A stretch of 64,000 nucleotides of DNA from NCBI RefSeq assembly GCF_902826655.1, contig NZ_CADEFR010000003.1, positions 62,001 through 126,000 on the forward strand, in the 5' to 3' direction. Each line of letters starts with the position of its first letter. Position 1 is the stretch's first letter. A program made the translations under genes and the position numbers. This document shows, piece by piece, positions 8,866 to 17,576 of this stretch. Below the pieces are notes generated by a model. The model worked only from the letters and a program-made list of their open reading frames with translations, did not search any database and was not told the DNA's origin. This DNA comes from an uncultured Methylibium sp. GTDB lineage: Bacteria; Pseudomonadota; Gammaproteobacteria; Burkholderiales; Burkholderiaceae_C.

Positions 8866-8891
8866 CCCTTCGACAAGCTCAGGGCGAGCGG
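8866..8891. repeat. Dispersed short repeat of the TTCGACAAGCTCAGG type
   Basis: The 26 bases around TTCGACAAGCTCAGGGCGA match, from memory, a short intergenic repeat found in many copies in GC-rich Proteobacteria. Only one copy is seen in this window. It lies in the 111-base spacer between the truncated rhs end and zapA, near the breakpoint of the Rhs gene. Confidence 0.5.
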
Positions 8892-8942
8892 ATTCCGATC
8901 GATGTGGCGTGTATCCCTACGCGCTTGAATGCGCGTCGACCG

Positions 8943-9242
8943 TCAGAGCAGCTGCCCGTCGTGCCCCAGCGCCTCGTCGATGCGCGCGACAAGCGCCTTC
9001 ACGTCGACGGGGCGGCCGCCGTCGGCGGCGGGTGCGGGCGCGGGACGCTCAGCCAGCGCGTAGGCCAGGTTCAGCGCCGCCAGCACCGCGATGCGCTCGC
9101 GCGCCTTGACCTTGCCGGCGTCGCGGATCGCGCACATCTCCTGGTCGACGTTGCCCACCGCTTCCAGCAGCGCGCGCTCGCCGCCGTCGGGGCAGCCGAG
9201 GATGTAGCTCTGGCCCATGATGGTGACTTCGAGCTGCTTCAT
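8943..9242 (-). CDS. zapA: Cell division protein ZapA
   Basis: The 99-residue protein has the ZapA layout. A compact N-terminal domain begins MKQLEVTIMGQSYILGCPDG, and a helical C-terminal region containing AVLAALNLAYAL follows. ZapA binds FtsZ and cross-links protofilaments at the division ring in the cytoplasm. A Pro/Ala-rich insertion (PAPAPAADGG) lies in the C-terminal half. The ATG at 9242 overlaps the TGA of the upstream gene (ATGA), so the two are translationally coupled. I looked downstream for the 6S RNA gene that often follows zapA; the Rhs island is there instead. Confidence 0.92.
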   Translation of the reverse strand: MKQLEVTIMGQSYILGCPDGGERALLEAVGNVDQEMCAIRDAGKVKARERIAVLAALNLAYALAERPAPAPAADGGRPVDVKALVARIDEALGHDGQLL

Positions 9243-9475
9243 GGCGTGGTCTTTTCCTCGGCGGCGCCATCGGCGACCGCAGGATCGGTCAGCGGCAGCC
9301 GGTCGAGCAGGGCGTCGACGCGCTGGCGTGCGGCCGCCAGCCGCGACTTCAGCGAGTCGCGCTCGGCCGTCACCGTGCCGAGCTGCTGCACGGTCAGCGC
9401 ATGCGTGCGCTGGAGTTCTTCGTGGCGCAGCAGCAGCCGCTCCACGCGTTCCGCCAGTTCCTCGATGGTGGCCAT
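9239..9475 (-). CDS. ZapB-like coiled-coil protein upstream of zapA
   Basis: The 78-residue protein is almost entirely heptad-patterned helix (ELAERVERLLLRHEELQ, then QLGTVTAERDSLKSRLAAA). It matches the short coiled-coil family found directly before zapA in betaproteobacteria. It probably assists ZapA and FtsZ ring organisation in the way ZapB does. The gene overlaps zapA by four bases, which supports a shared function. The start at 9475 gives the family's usual length. Confidence 0.8.
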   Translation of the reverse strand: MATIEELAERVERLLLRHEELQRTHALTVQQLGTVTAERDSLKSRLAAARQRVDALLDRLPLTDPAVADGAAEEKTTP

Positions 9476-9540
9476 GCCTCTCCCCGCGATCGTGGCCGAT
9501 TGTAGGGGCCGCCCCCGGCTGCATTTACACTCCGCCGCGT

Positions 9541-9750
9541 TGGTGCTCGTGTCGGTGTTCACGCCGACACAGTCAAACGGGAAGCAGGGCGGTGAGATCC
9601 TTCCGGGTCGAACCCAACCTGCGCTGCCCCCGCAACGGTAAGCGGACGAGGTGCTGTTCCAGGCCTCCGCTCGTGTGCACACACCACTGGTCGCCAGAAG
9701 CGGCTGGGAAGGTCGCACGGGTCGCCTCCGCCAGCCCGGATACCGGCCAA
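9541..9750 (+). ncRNA. Cobalamin riboswitch
   Basis: The region upstream of btuB carries the ordered signature blocks of an adenosylcobalamin-type riboswitch. These are AAACGGGAAGC, the B12-box core GCTGCCCCCGCAACGGTAAG at about 9630-9650, CCACTGG, GGCTGGGAAGG, and the closing CCGCCAGCCCGGATACCGGCC. It would sense cobalamin and repress the btu/cob operon that starts at 9838. Boundaries are approximate. About 85 bases separate it from the btuB start codon and could hold the expression platform. Confidence 0.93.
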
Positions 9751-9837
9751 CAGGGGGCGTGGTCCGAAGGGTCCATGCCATGTCGCCAGCGCTCGCGGGG
9801 AAGCTTGCGCCGGCTGTCTTATCCGTGGTCCTTCCTC

Positions 9838-11721
9838 ATGACTTCCTCAGCCTTCGTGCCTCGCGCACGCCGGGCGCACGCGTTCACCCAGATCGCCGGC
9901 GCCAGCCTTTCCCTGTTCGCTTCGCTCTCGGCCTCGGCCCAGACGTCGCCACCTTCCTCCACGCTCTCGCCGGTCGTCGTCACCGCGACCCGCTTCGACC
10001 AGCGCCTGTCCGACGCGCTGCCCTTCACCACCGTGCTGACGCGCGAGGACATCGAGCGCTCGCAGGCGCTGGACCTGCCGGCGCTGCTGTCGCGCGAGGC
10101 CGGCCTCGCCTTCGCCGACAACGGCGGGCGCGGCAAGGCCAGCAGCGTCTACCTGCGCGGCGCCAGCTCGCGCCAGGTGCTGGTGCTGCTGGACGGCGTG
10201 CCGATGAACAAGCAGGACGCGAGCGGCGCCGTCAGCCTCGAGCACCTGGTACTCGACTCGATCGAGCGCATCGAGGTCGTGCGCGGCAACGTCTCGGCGC
10301 TCTACGGGTCCAACGCCATCGGCGGCGTGATCCAGATCTTCACGCGGCGCGCCAGCGGTGCGCCCAAGGCCACCGTCGTGCTGGAAGGCGGCTCGGAGAA
10401 GACGCGCCATGCCAGCGTCTCGGCCGACGCGAAGCTGGGCAGCACCTCCATCGCCGGGGGCGTGAGCTACCACGACACCGACGGCCACACCGCCATCGAC
10501 CCGACGCGCCTGCCCGCCGCCAACCCCGACCGCGACGGCTACCGCAACCAGACGGCCTGGGCCTCGCTGGCGCACGAGTTCGCTCCGGGGCAATCGCTGG
10601 CGCTGCGCCTGCATCACGCCGACGGCCGCTTCGACTTCGACAGCGCCTTCGACACGCCGGCCGACCTGCAGACCGGCCGCACGAAGCTCGACACCGTATC
10701 GCTCGCCAGCGACAACCGCTACACGCAGGACTGGCGCGGCATCGTCACGCTGTCGCAGACGCGCGACGAGAACCGCAACCACCTGACCGGCACCTTCGGC
10801 TACGACGACCGCTACGTGTCGCGCACGCGGCTCTTCGGCTGGTCCAACCAGGTCGCGCTCGGCAGCGACTGGTCGGTCAGCGCGGGGCTCGAGCGGCAGC
10901 AGCAGTCGGTCGACGTCGTCGACGGCTTCGGCGGCGGCTACGACCGCGAGCGCAACGCCGACGCGGTCTACGGCGGCCTGCAGGGCAAGCTCGGCGCACA
11001 CAGCCTGCAGCTCAACGTGCGCCGCGACCGCGTCGAGGACGCCGGCTCGGCCACCACCGGTCTGCTGGGCTACGGCTACGCCTTCACCGACGCGTGGAAG
11101 GCGACCGCCAGCGTCTCCAGCGCCTTCAACGCCGCGCCGCTGGGCTATCTGTACGCGCCCTTCTTCGGCAACCCCGAGCTGCAACCCGAGCGCGCGCGCT
11201 CGGCCGAGGCCGGCCTGCAGTACAGCGAGGGCAGCACCCTGGTCCGCGCCACGGCCTTCCGCTCGCGCGTGCGCAACGAGTTCGAGTACGACTTCGGCAC
11301 GAGCCGCTTCGAGAACGTCGCCCGCACGCGCAACCGCGGCCTGGAACTCGCCGCCAACGGCGACGCGATGGGCATCGCCTGGCGCGCCAGCCTCACGCTG
11401 CAGAAGCCCGAGGACGAGGCCACCGGCGAGCAGCGCCTGCGCCGCGCCAAGCGCTTCGGCAACGTCGGCATCACCTGGCCGCTGGGCGCCTGGGAGATCG
11501 GCGCCGACGTGCGCGCCAGTGCCGCGCGGCCCGACACCGGCGCGCAACGCCTGCCCGGCTACGCGCTGCTGGACCTGCGCGCGCGCTGGCGCCTCACGCC
11601 CGAGTGGCAGCTGTTCGCGCGCGGCGAGAACCTGACCGACCGCGACTGGGAGACCGTCTACGGCTATCCGCAGTCGGGTCGCAGCGTCTTCGTCGGCCTG
11701 CAGTACCAGCCCAAGTGGTGA
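9838..11721 (+). CDS. btuB: TonB-dependent outer-membrane cobalamin receptor BtuB
   Basis: The 627-residue protein has a signal peptide, a TonB box-like PVVVTATR, and a plug domain (about residues 45-155, with VYLRGASSRQVLVLLDGVP and GNVSALYGSNAIGGVIQI). A C-terminal beta-barrel follows, ending in the outer-membrane signature phenylalanine-containing strand (SVFVGLQYQPKW). It imports cobalamin across the outer membrane using TonB energy. A cobalamin riboswitch directly upstream and B12 transport and salvage genes directly downstream make the substrate assignment firm. The ATG at 9838 is chosen because the frame upstream runs through the riboswitch. Confidence 0.95.
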   Translation: MTSSAFVPRARRAHAFTQIAGASLSLFASLSASAQTSPPSSTLSPVVVTATRFDQRLSDALPFTTVLTREDIERSQALDLPALLSREAGLAFADNGGRGKASSVYLRGASSRQVLVLLDGVPMNKQDASGAVSLEHLVLDSIERIEVVRGNVSALYGSNAIGGVIQIFTRRASGAPKATVVLEGGSEKTRHASVSADAKLGSTSIAGGVSYHDTDGHTAIDPTRLPAANPDRDGYRNQTAWASLAHEFAPGQSLALRLHHADGRFDFDSAFDTPADLQTGRTKLDTVSLASDNRYTQDWRGIVTLSQTRDENRNHLTGTFGYDDRYVSRTRLFGWSNQVALGSDWSVSAGLERQQQSVDVVDGFGGGYDRERNADAVYGGLQGKLGAHSLQLNVRRDRVEDAGSATTGLLGYGYAFTDAWKATASVSSAFNAAPLGYLYAPFFGNPELQPERARSAEAGLQYSEGSTLVRATAFRSRVRNEFEYDFGTSRFENVARTRNRGLELAANGDAMGIAWRASLTLQKPEDEATGEQRLRRAKRFGNVGITWPLGAWEIGADVRASAARPDTGAQRLPGYALLDLRARWRLTPEWQLFARGENLTDRDWETVYGYPQSGRSVFVGLQYQPKW

Positions 11722-11734
11722 TCCACTCGCGGCC

Positions 11735-12652
11735 ATGACCCGCCTCGCGCCCGCCCGCCCCGTCGCTGCACTCGTCGTGCTGGCGGCGGCCGCCGTGCTG
11801 GTGCTCGGCGGCGGGCTGCTGGCCGGGTCGGCGGGCTGGGGCGGCATCGGCGACGCGACCATCCTGTGGCAGGTGCGCGCGCCGCGCGTCGCGGCCGGGT
11901 TCGCGACCGGTGCGCTGCTGGCCGTGGCCGGCGCGCTGCTGCAGGGGCTGACGCGCAACCCGCTGTCCGATCCGCACGTGATCGGCGTGTCGGGCGGCGC
12001 CTCGGTCGGCGCGATGCTGTGGCTGATGCTCGGCTCCGAAGGCGGCGCGGCGGTCGGCGCGATGCTGGGTGCCGCGCTCGCGGCCGGCCTGCTGCTGCTG
12101 CTGTCGTGGCGCGTCACCGGCCGCTCGCAGCCGCTGGCTGCTGCCAGCGCGCCGGGCGGCGAGTCGAGTGCGACGGTGCTGCTGCTCGGCGTGATGATCG
12201 GCGCGGCCGCGGCGGCCGTCGTCTCGGTGCTGCTGACGCTGGCGCCCGAGGGCCGCCTGCGCGGCATGGTGTTCTGGCTGCTCGGCGACCTGAACGGCGT
12301 CGTCGCCTGGCAGCCCGCTTTCCTGGCGTTGGTCGCGACGCTGGCGCTGGCCTGGCCGTGGTCGCGCGAGCTCGACCTGATGGCGCGCGGCGAGGCCTGG
12401 GCCGCGACGCTGGGCGTGCCGGTCGCGCGCCGGCGCCGCCAGGTGCTGCTGGCCGCCGCCGTGGCCACCGGTGCCGCGGTCGCCACGGCCGGCGCGGTCG
12501 GCTTCGTCGGCCTGGGCGGCGCTTTCGTCGTCGTCGCCGACGCGGTGGCGCGCAGCGCGTTCGCGCCGCTGCAGTTGCCGGTCGGCGTGCTGTCGGCGGC
12601 GGTCGGCGTGCCGGTGTTCGTCGCATTGCTGCTGAGGCGGGGTCGGCGATGA
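11735..12652 (+). CDS. btuC: Cobalamin ABC transporter permease BtuC
   Basis: This 305-residue FecCD-family permease has roughly nine to ten hydrophobic segments and family motifs such as RAPRVAAGFATGALLAVAGA, LLQGLTRNPLSDPHVIG and GFVGLGGAFVVVADA. It forms the inner-membrane channel for cobalamin and works with BtuD and BtuF encoded just downstream. It lies 13 bases after btuB and its stop overlaps the btuD start (ATGA). Length is slightly below the usual 320-340 residues but no segment is obviously missing. Confidence 0.92.
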   Translation: MTRLAPARPVAALVVLAAAAVLVLGGGLLAGSAGWGGIGDATILWQVRAPRVAAGFATGALLAVAGALLQGLTRNPLSDPHVIGVSGGASVGAMLWLMLGSEGGAAVGAMLGAALAAGLLLLLSWRVTGRSQPLAAASAPGGESSATVLLLGVMIGAAAAAVVSVLLTLAPEGRLRGMVFWLLGDLNGVVAWQPAFLALVATLALAWPWSRELDLMARGEAWAATLGVPVARRRRQVLLAAAVATGAAVATAGAVGFVGLGGAFVVVADAVARSAFAPLQLPVGVLSAAVGVPVFVALLLRRGRR

Positions 12653-13437
12653 CCCCGTGGCAGGACCCGCTGCGCCTGTCGCTCGACGGCCTGTCGCTCG
12701 CGGCCGGCGAGCGCACGCTGCTGCAGGGCCTGAAGCTCGAGCTCGCCGCCGGCGAGCGCTGGGTCGTCCTCGGCCCCAACGGCGCCGGCAAGTCCACGCT
12801 GATCGCCACGCTGGCCGGCCTGCTGCGACCCGCCGGCGGCCGGCTGAGTCTGCAGGGCCGGGCGCTGCACGACTGGCCGCTGCCCGCGCTGGCGCCCTGG
12901 CGCGCCTGGTGCCCGCCGGGCTGGAGCGACCCCTTCCCGCTGCGCGTCGACGAGGCGCTGTTCGCCGTGGCCCAGGCGCGCGGCGACGACGCGGCGACCG
13001 CCGAGGCACGCCTCACGGACTTGTTGCGCCGCTTCGACCTGCAGGCGCTGGCCGCGCACGACGTGGGCCGCCTCTCCAGCGGCGAGCGCCAGCGCGTCGC
13101 GCTGTGCGCCGCGCTGATGCAGGACGCGCCGCTGCTGCTGCTGGACGAACCCTCGGCCCACCTCGACCTCGCGCACCAGCAGTTGCTGGTGGCCGCGCTG
13201 GTGGCGCACGCCGCGCGCGGCGGCCTGGTCGTCGCCAGCCTGCACGACCTCAACCTCGCGTGGTCGCTGGCCACGCACGCGCTGCTGTTCGACGGCCAGG
13301 GCGAGCTCTGGGCCGGCCCGCGCGAGCAGGTGATGACGCCCACGCACCTGGGCCTGGCCTTCGACGTGCCCATCGCCGAGGTCGAGGTCTGCGGCGAGCG
13401 GCGCTTCTGGATCGGCAGCGCCAAGGAGGCCGCATGA
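12649..13437 (+). CDS. btuD: Cobalamin ABC transporter ATP-binding protein BtuD
   Basis: The 262-residue ATPase has Walker A (GPNGAGKST, about residues 43-51), the ABC signature (LSSGERQRV), Walker B (LLLLDEPSAHLD) and the switch His (SLHDLNLAW). It powers BtuC-mediated cobalamin uptake on the cytoplasmic face. The Q-loop region is short and replaced by a Trp/Pro-rich stretch (WCPPGW). Four-base overlaps with both btuC and cobU indicate strong translational coupling within the riboswitch-controlled operon. Confidence 0.93.
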   Translation: MTPWQDPLRLSLDGLSLAAGERTLLQGLKLELAAGERWVVLGPNGAGKSTLIATLAGLLRPAGGRLSLQGRALHDWPLPALAPWRAWCPPGWSDPFPLRVDEALFAVAQARGDDAATAEARLTDLLRRFDLQALAAHDVGRLSSGERQRVALCAALMQDAPLLLLDEPSAHLDLAHQQLLVAALVAHAARGGLVVASLHDLNLAWSLATHALLFDGQGELWAGPREQVMTPTHLGLAFDVPIAEVEVCGERRFWIGSAKEAA

Positions 13438-13976
13438 CGCTGCACCTCATCGTGGGCGGCATGCGATCGGGCAAGAGCGCGCAGGCGCAGCGCCTGGCCG
13501 CGGCGAGCGGCTGCGAAGTCGTCGTCATTGCGACGGCGCTCGCCGCCGACGACGAGATGCGCGCCCGCATCGCGCGCCATCGCGCCGACCGGCCCGCGCA
13601 CTGGCGCAGCGTCGACCTGCCGCACGCGCCGCTGGCGCTGGCGAGCGCGGTCGAGGCCGAGTCGCGCGCCGGTCGCTGCCTGCTGATCGACTGCCTCACG
13701 CTGTGGATCACGCAGGTCCTCGCGCCGCCGCCGGGCCACGCGCCGCTGGATGCGCAGGCCGAAGTGCAGGCGCTGCTGGCCGCACTGCCGCGCTGCGCCG
13801 GCCCCGTCATCGCCGTCGGCAACGAGATCGGCCTGGGCGTCGTGCCGATGGACGCCGTGTCGCGCCGCGTCGTCGACGTGCAGGGCCGCCTGCACCAGCA
13901 ACTGGCCGCACAGGCCGACCGCGTGAGCCTGATGGTCGCCGGCCTGCCCGTCGCGGTGAAGGGGCCCGCCGCATGA
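13434..13976 (+). CDS. cobU: Adenosylcobinamide kinase/guanylyltransferase CobU
   Basis: The 180-residue protein carries the P-loop GGMRSGKS at its N-terminus, the RHRADRP motif (RIARHRADRP), and VGNEIGLGVVP followed by RRVVDVQG, all typical of CobU/CobP. It phosphorylates adenosylcobinamide and then attaches GMP to make adenosylcobinamide-GDP for the nucleotide-loop pathway. The gene overlaps btuD and btuF by four bases each. Its location between transporter genes suggests salvage of imported corrinoids rather than complete de novo synthesis. Confidence 0.95.
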   Translation: MTLHLIVGGMRSGKSAQAQRLAAASGCEVVVIATALAADDEMRARIARHRADRPAHWRSVDLPHAPLALASAVEAESRAGRCLLIDCLTLWITQVLAPPPGHAPLDAQAEVQALLAALPRCAGPVIAVGNEIGLGVVPMDAVSRRVVDVQGRLHQQLAAQADRVSLMVAGLPVAVKGPAA

Positions 13977-14902
13977 AGCGCTGGTGGCTCGCGCTGCTGC
14001 TGGCCTGCGCGGGCGCCGCGCATGCCGCCGAGCCCGGCTTTCCGCTGACGCTGCGCGACGACGGTGGCCAGCTCGTCACGCTGCCCGCGCCGGCGCGCCG
14101 CGTCGTCACCATCGCGCCCAACCTCACCGAGATCGTGGCCGACCTGGGCGCGCTCGACCGCATCGTCGGCACGGTGAACACCAGCAACCATCCGCCCGAG
14201 GCCGCGCGCATCCCGCGCATCGGCGACCACCAGCGGCTGGATCTGGAGAAGATCATCGGCCTCAAGCCCGACCTGGTGCTGGTGTGGACCCACAGCGGTA
14301 CCGAACGCGAGCTCGCGATGCTCAAGGCCGCCGGCCTGCAGGCCTTTCGTGTCGAGCCGCTGCGCCTGGCCGAGCTGGCCCCGGCCATCGAGCGCGTCGG
14401 GCGCCTGCTGGGCCTGGCCGACGCGGGCCGCCGGCGCGCCGAGGCGCTGAACCGCACGCTGGCCGCGCTGCGCGCCGCGCGCCCGGCCGACGCGCCCAAG
14501 GTCGACGTGTTCTATCAGGTGTGGTCCGAGCCGCTGATGACGCTGAGCGGCCGCCACATCGTGTCGGACGTGATCGAGCTCTGCGGCGGCCGCAACGTCT
14601 TCGCCGAGCTGCAGCCGCTGGCGCCGCAGGTGTCGATCGAGTCGGTGCTGCAGGCGCGGCCCGAGGTGGTGCTGAGCGCGCGCGAGGACGGCGGCGGCCC
14701 GCTGCTCAAGCGCGCGCCCGACGACGCCGGCTATGCGATCTGGCGCCGCCTGGGCCAGGGCTTCACGCCCGCGCGGCGCGGCTGGCTGTACACGCTGCCC
14801 GGCGACGAGATCAGCCGCGCCGGCCCGCGCATCGCCGACGGCGCGCGCGCGCTGTGCCAGGCGCTGGACGAGGTGCGCCGCGAACGCGCCGCGCGCCCCT
14901 GA
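13973..14902 (+). CDS. btuF: Periplasmic cobalamin-binding protein BtuF
   Basis: The 309-residue protein has a cleavable signal peptide (MKRWWLALLLACAGAAHA) and a class III substrate-binding fold. Family motifs are VVTIAPNLTEIVADLGALDRIVG, LDLEKIIGLKPDLVLVW and QVWSEPLMTLSGRHIVSDVIELCGG, given here in short pieces of the two lobes. It binds cobalamin in the periplasm and delivers it to BtuCD. The ATG at 13973 overlaps the cobU stop. The placement of cobU between btuD and btuF is unusual compared with E. coli but common in riboswitch-led operons. Confidence 0.9.
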   Translation: MKRWWLALLLACAGAAHAAEPGFPLTLRDDGGQLVTLPAPARRVVTIAPNLTEIVADLGALDRIVGTVNTSNHPPEAARIPRIGDHQRLDLEKIIGLKPDLVLVWTHSGTERELAMLKAAGLQAFRVEPLRLAELAPAIERVGRLLGLADAGRRRAEALNRTLAALRAARPADAPKVDVFYQVWSEPLMTLSGRHIVSDVIELCGGRNVFAELQPLAPQVSIESVLQARPEVVLSAREDGGGPLLKRAPDDAGYAIWRRLGQGFTPARRGWLYTLPGDEISRAGPRIADGARALCQALDEVRRERAARP

Positions 14903-14915
14903 ACGCGACGACCTC

Positions 14916-15968
14916 ATGACGACTCCCTGGACCCCGCCCACCGTCGAGCCCGTGGCCGACGCCGCGCTGGCCGCGCGCCTGCGCCATCGCATCGACCACC
15001 TGACCAAGCCGCTGGGCGCGCTGGGTCGCATCGAGTCGCTGATGCTGCAGGTGGGCCTGCTGCAGGGCCGCGTCGACCCGCAACTGCACGAGCCGCAGGC
15101 GGTGGTGTTCGCCGCCGACCACGGCCTGGCGGCGCGCGGCGTCTCGGCCTATCCGGCCGAGGTGACGGCGCAGATGGTCGACAACTTTCTGGCCGGCGGT
15201 GCGGCCATCAGCGTGCTGGCGCGCACGCAGGGCCTGGGGCTGACCGTCGTCGACGCGGGCGTGCGTGCCGGCACGCGCAGCGCGCGGCCGGGCCTGGTGG
15301 TGCGGCCGGTCGCGCCGGGCACCGCCGACGCCCTGGACGGCCCGGCGATGAGCGCGGCGCAATGCGCGCAGGCGCTGGCGCTGGGCTGCGAGGTCGTGCG
15401 CGGCCTGCCCGGCAACGCGCTGGTGCTGGGCGAGATGGGCATCGCCAACACCTCGGCCGCGGCGCTGCTGGTGGCGCGCCTCACCGGCCAGCCGGTGGCG
15501 GCCTGCACCGGCCGCGGCACCGGGCTGGACGATGCCGGCTACGCGCGCAAGCTGGTGCTGCTGCAGAAGGTGGCCGCGCGCCACGCCGACGCGCGCGCGC
15601 CGCTGGACGCGCTGGCGGCCTTCGGCGGTTTCGAGATCGCGGCGCTGGCCGGCGCCATGCTGCAGGCCGCGCACGAGCGCCGCCTGATCGTGATCGACGG
15701 CTACATCGTCACCGCCGCGCTGCTGGTGGCGCATGCGCTGCGGCCCGCGGTGCTGGACGCCTGCGTGTTTGCGCACCGCTCCCACGAGTCCGGCCACCAG
15801 CTGGCGCTGACCCACCTGCATGCCCAGCCGCTGCTGAGCCTGGGCCTGCGCCTGGGCGAAGGCTCGGGCGCCGCGCTGGCCTGGCCGCTGGTGGCCGCCG
15901 CCGTCGCGCTGCTCAACGGCATGGCCTCGTTCGACGAGGCCGGCGTCAGCGCGCGCAGCGAGGGCTAG
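14916..15968 (+). CDS. cobT: Nicotinate-nucleotide:dimethylbenzimidazole phosphoribosyltransferase CobT
   Basis: The 350-residue enzyme has the family motifs HLTKPLGALGRIE, FAADHGLAARGVSAYP, LGEMGIANTSAAAL and the C-terminal LGLRLGEGSGAALAWPL that contains the catalytic Glu. It makes alpha-ribazole phosphate, the lower-ligand precursor, from nicotinate mononucleotide and a benzimidazole. Length is normal. It starts 13 bases after btuF. Confidence 0.95.
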   Translation: MTTPWTPPTVEPVADAALAARLRHRIDHLTKPLGALGRIESLMLQVGLLQGRVDPQLHEPQAVVFAADHGLAARGVSAYPAEVTAQMVDNFLAGGAAISVLARTQGLGLTVVDAGVRAGTRSARPGLVVRPVAPGTADALDGPAMSAAQCAQALALGCEVVRGLPGNALVLGEMGIANTSAAALLVARLTGQPVAACTGRGTGLDDAGYARKLVLLQKVAARHADARAPLDALAAFGGFEIAALAGAMLQAAHERRLIVIDGYIVTAALLVAHALRPAVLDACVFAHRSHESGHQLALTHLHAQPLLSLGLRLGEGSGAALAWPLVAAAVALLNGMASFDEAGVSARSEG

Positions 15969-15992
15969 CGCCGCGGGCGGCATCATCGCGGC

Positions 15993-16811
15993 ATGAAGTT
16001 CCTGGCCCACGAACTGCGCCTGCTGCTGCTGGCGCTGCAGTTCCTGACCCGCGTGCCGGTGCGCGGCCGGCTGGCGGCGTGGGTGGGCTGGCAGCCCGAG
16101 TGGCTGAACCAGAGCGCGCGCTACCTGCCGCTGGTGGGCGCCTTCGTCGGCGCGGTGGGTGCCGTGGTGCTGATGACGGCCGCGCAGTGGTGGCCGATGC
16201 CGGTGGCCGTGGGCCTGTCGATCGCGGCCACGCTGTGGCTGACCGGCGCCTTCCACGAGGACGGTCTGGCCGACACCCTGGACGGCCTGGGCGGCAGCGC
16301 CGACCGCGAGCGTGCGCTGGCGATCATGAAGGACTCGCGCATCGGCAGCTACGGCACGCTGGCGCTGATCGTGGTGCTGGGCCTCAAGGCGACCGCGCTC
16401 GCGTCCTTGCCGCTGGGCTGGGCCGCGGCCACGCTGCTGGTGGCGCACACGCTGTCGCGTGCGGTGGCCGTCACGCTGATCCGCGTGCTGCCCTATGCCG
16501 GCGACGTGGAGCACGCCAAGGCCAAGCCGCTGGCGACGCGCGTGTCGGCGGCCAGCTGGTGCGTGGCCTGCGCGTGGCCGCTGGCACTGGTCGCGCTGCT
16601 GATCGGCGCGCGGCGCGGCGACGTGGCTTACGCGCTGCCCGGTGCCGCCGCGTGGCTGGTAGCGCTGGCCGCGGCGGTGACGGCGGGTGCCTTCTGCGCG
16701 CGCTGGTTCCACCGCCGCCTGGGCGGCGTCACCGGCGACACCCTGGGCGCCGCGCAGCAGCTGAGCGAGCTGGCCGTCTATCTGGCCGTGCTGGCGATGC
16801 TGGGGCAGTGA
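15993..16811 (+). CDS. cobS: Adenosylcobinamide-GDP ribazoletransferase (cobalamin synthase) CobS
   Basis: The 272-residue integral membrane protein has the N-terminal LLALQFLTRVPV, the metal-binding motif FHEDGLADTLDGLGG and KDSRIGSYG, all diagnostic of CobS. It joins adenosylcobinamide-GDP to alpha-ribazole(-phosphate) in the inner membrane. It has about five to six hydrophobic segments. Its stop codon overlaps the GTG start of the phosphatase gene that follows. Confidence 0.95.
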   Translation: MKFLAHELRLLLLALQFLTRVPVRGRLAAWVGWQPEWLNQSARYLPLVGAFVGAVGAVVLMTAAQWWPMPVAVGLSIAATLWLTGAFHEDGLADTLDGLGGSADRERALAIMKDSRIGSYGTLALIVVLGLKATALASLPLGWAAATLLVAHTLSRAVAVTLIRVLPYAGDVEHAKAKPLATRVSAASWCVACAWPLALVALLIGARRGDVAYALPGAAAWLVALAAAVTAGAFCARWFHRRLGGVTGDTLGAAQQLSELAVYLAVLAMLGQ

Positions 16812-17365
16812 GCGAAGAAGCGGCGCCACCCACCGTGCTGATCGCCTGGCGCCACCCCCGGCCGCGCGGCGCCGAAGGCCGCTGCATCGGCGCACGCACC
16901 GACCTGCCGGTGGACCCGCGCAAGGCCAAGCGCCTGGCGCACCGCATCCGCCGCACCGCGCGCCGCGAGGGCCTGCCGCGCGAGGTGGCGGTGTCGCCGC
17001 TGCGGCGCTGCCGCGACGTGGGCCGCTGGCTGCGGCGCTGGGGCTTCAAGTGCGTGGTCGACGCGCGACTGATCGAGTGCGACTTCGGCCGCTGGGACGG
17101 ACGGCGCTGGGACGACATCGCGCGCGAGGAGATCGACGCCTGGGCGGCCGACCTGCACGACTACCGGCCGGGCGGGGGCGAGAGCGTGGCGATGCTGCTG
17201 GAGCGGGTGAGGGCGGTGCTGAGGGATGCGCCGGCGGGGTTGCTGGTGACGCATGGGGGGTGGGTGTCGGGGTGGATCTGGTTGCGGGACGCGGGAGCGG
17301 TACGCGCCACGGCAAGCGACTGGCCTGCGGCGCCGCGCTGGGGCGTTGCGGTGAGGCTGAAGTGA
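16808..17365 (+). CDS. cobC: Histidine phosphatase family protein, probable alpha-ribazole phosphatase (CobC)
   Basis: A GTG at 16808, overlapping the cobS stop (GTGA), gives a 185-residue histidine-phosphatase protein. The catalytic RH motif is WRHPRP with an atypical Pro after His. Arg comes next in RRCRDVGRWLRR, the acid in IECDFGRWDGRRWDDI, and the second His in VTHGGW. Position as the last gene of the cobalamin operon supports removal of the 5'-phosphate from alpha-ribazole phosphate or adenosylcobalamin phosphate. The domain is compact and rich in Arg. GC pattern and spacing indicate it belongs to the operon. Confidence 0.85.
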   Translation: MSEEAAPPTVLIAWRHPRPRGAEGRCIGARTDLPVDPRKAKRLAHRIRRTARREGLPREVAVSPLRRCRDVGRWLRRWGFKCVVDARLIECDFGRWDGRRWDDIAREEIDAWAADLHDYRPGGGESVAMLLERVRAVLRDAPAGLLVTHGGWVSGWIWLRDAGAVRATASDWPAAPRWGVAVRLK

Positions 17366-17576
17366 GTTGTGCGTGGTAGTTGGTCGCTTCCGACCCATAG
17401 CGGCCAGCGGTGACGCTCCGAAGGTGGCCGTCCTAGCGGCGCCACTGGGCATTCTCGGGAGCTTCCGGCCCACGGAACGACGGCACGACCTCGTGGCCTG
17501 CAGGCATCTGAGCGCCGGTGCCACAAGGTGGGCGACAACGCGGCCCGATCCGGCCCGAGACTCGAGCCTCGAACGT

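Noticed and set aside
8835-8942. 6S RNA gene downstream of zapA
   Set aside because: The expected roughly 180-nt structured RNA does not fit in the 111-base spacer, and no 6S-like stem with a central bubble was seen.
9847-13901. Long minus-strand frames opposite btuB-cobU
   Set aside because: Low-complexity translations without motifs; the plus-strand genes are unambiguous.
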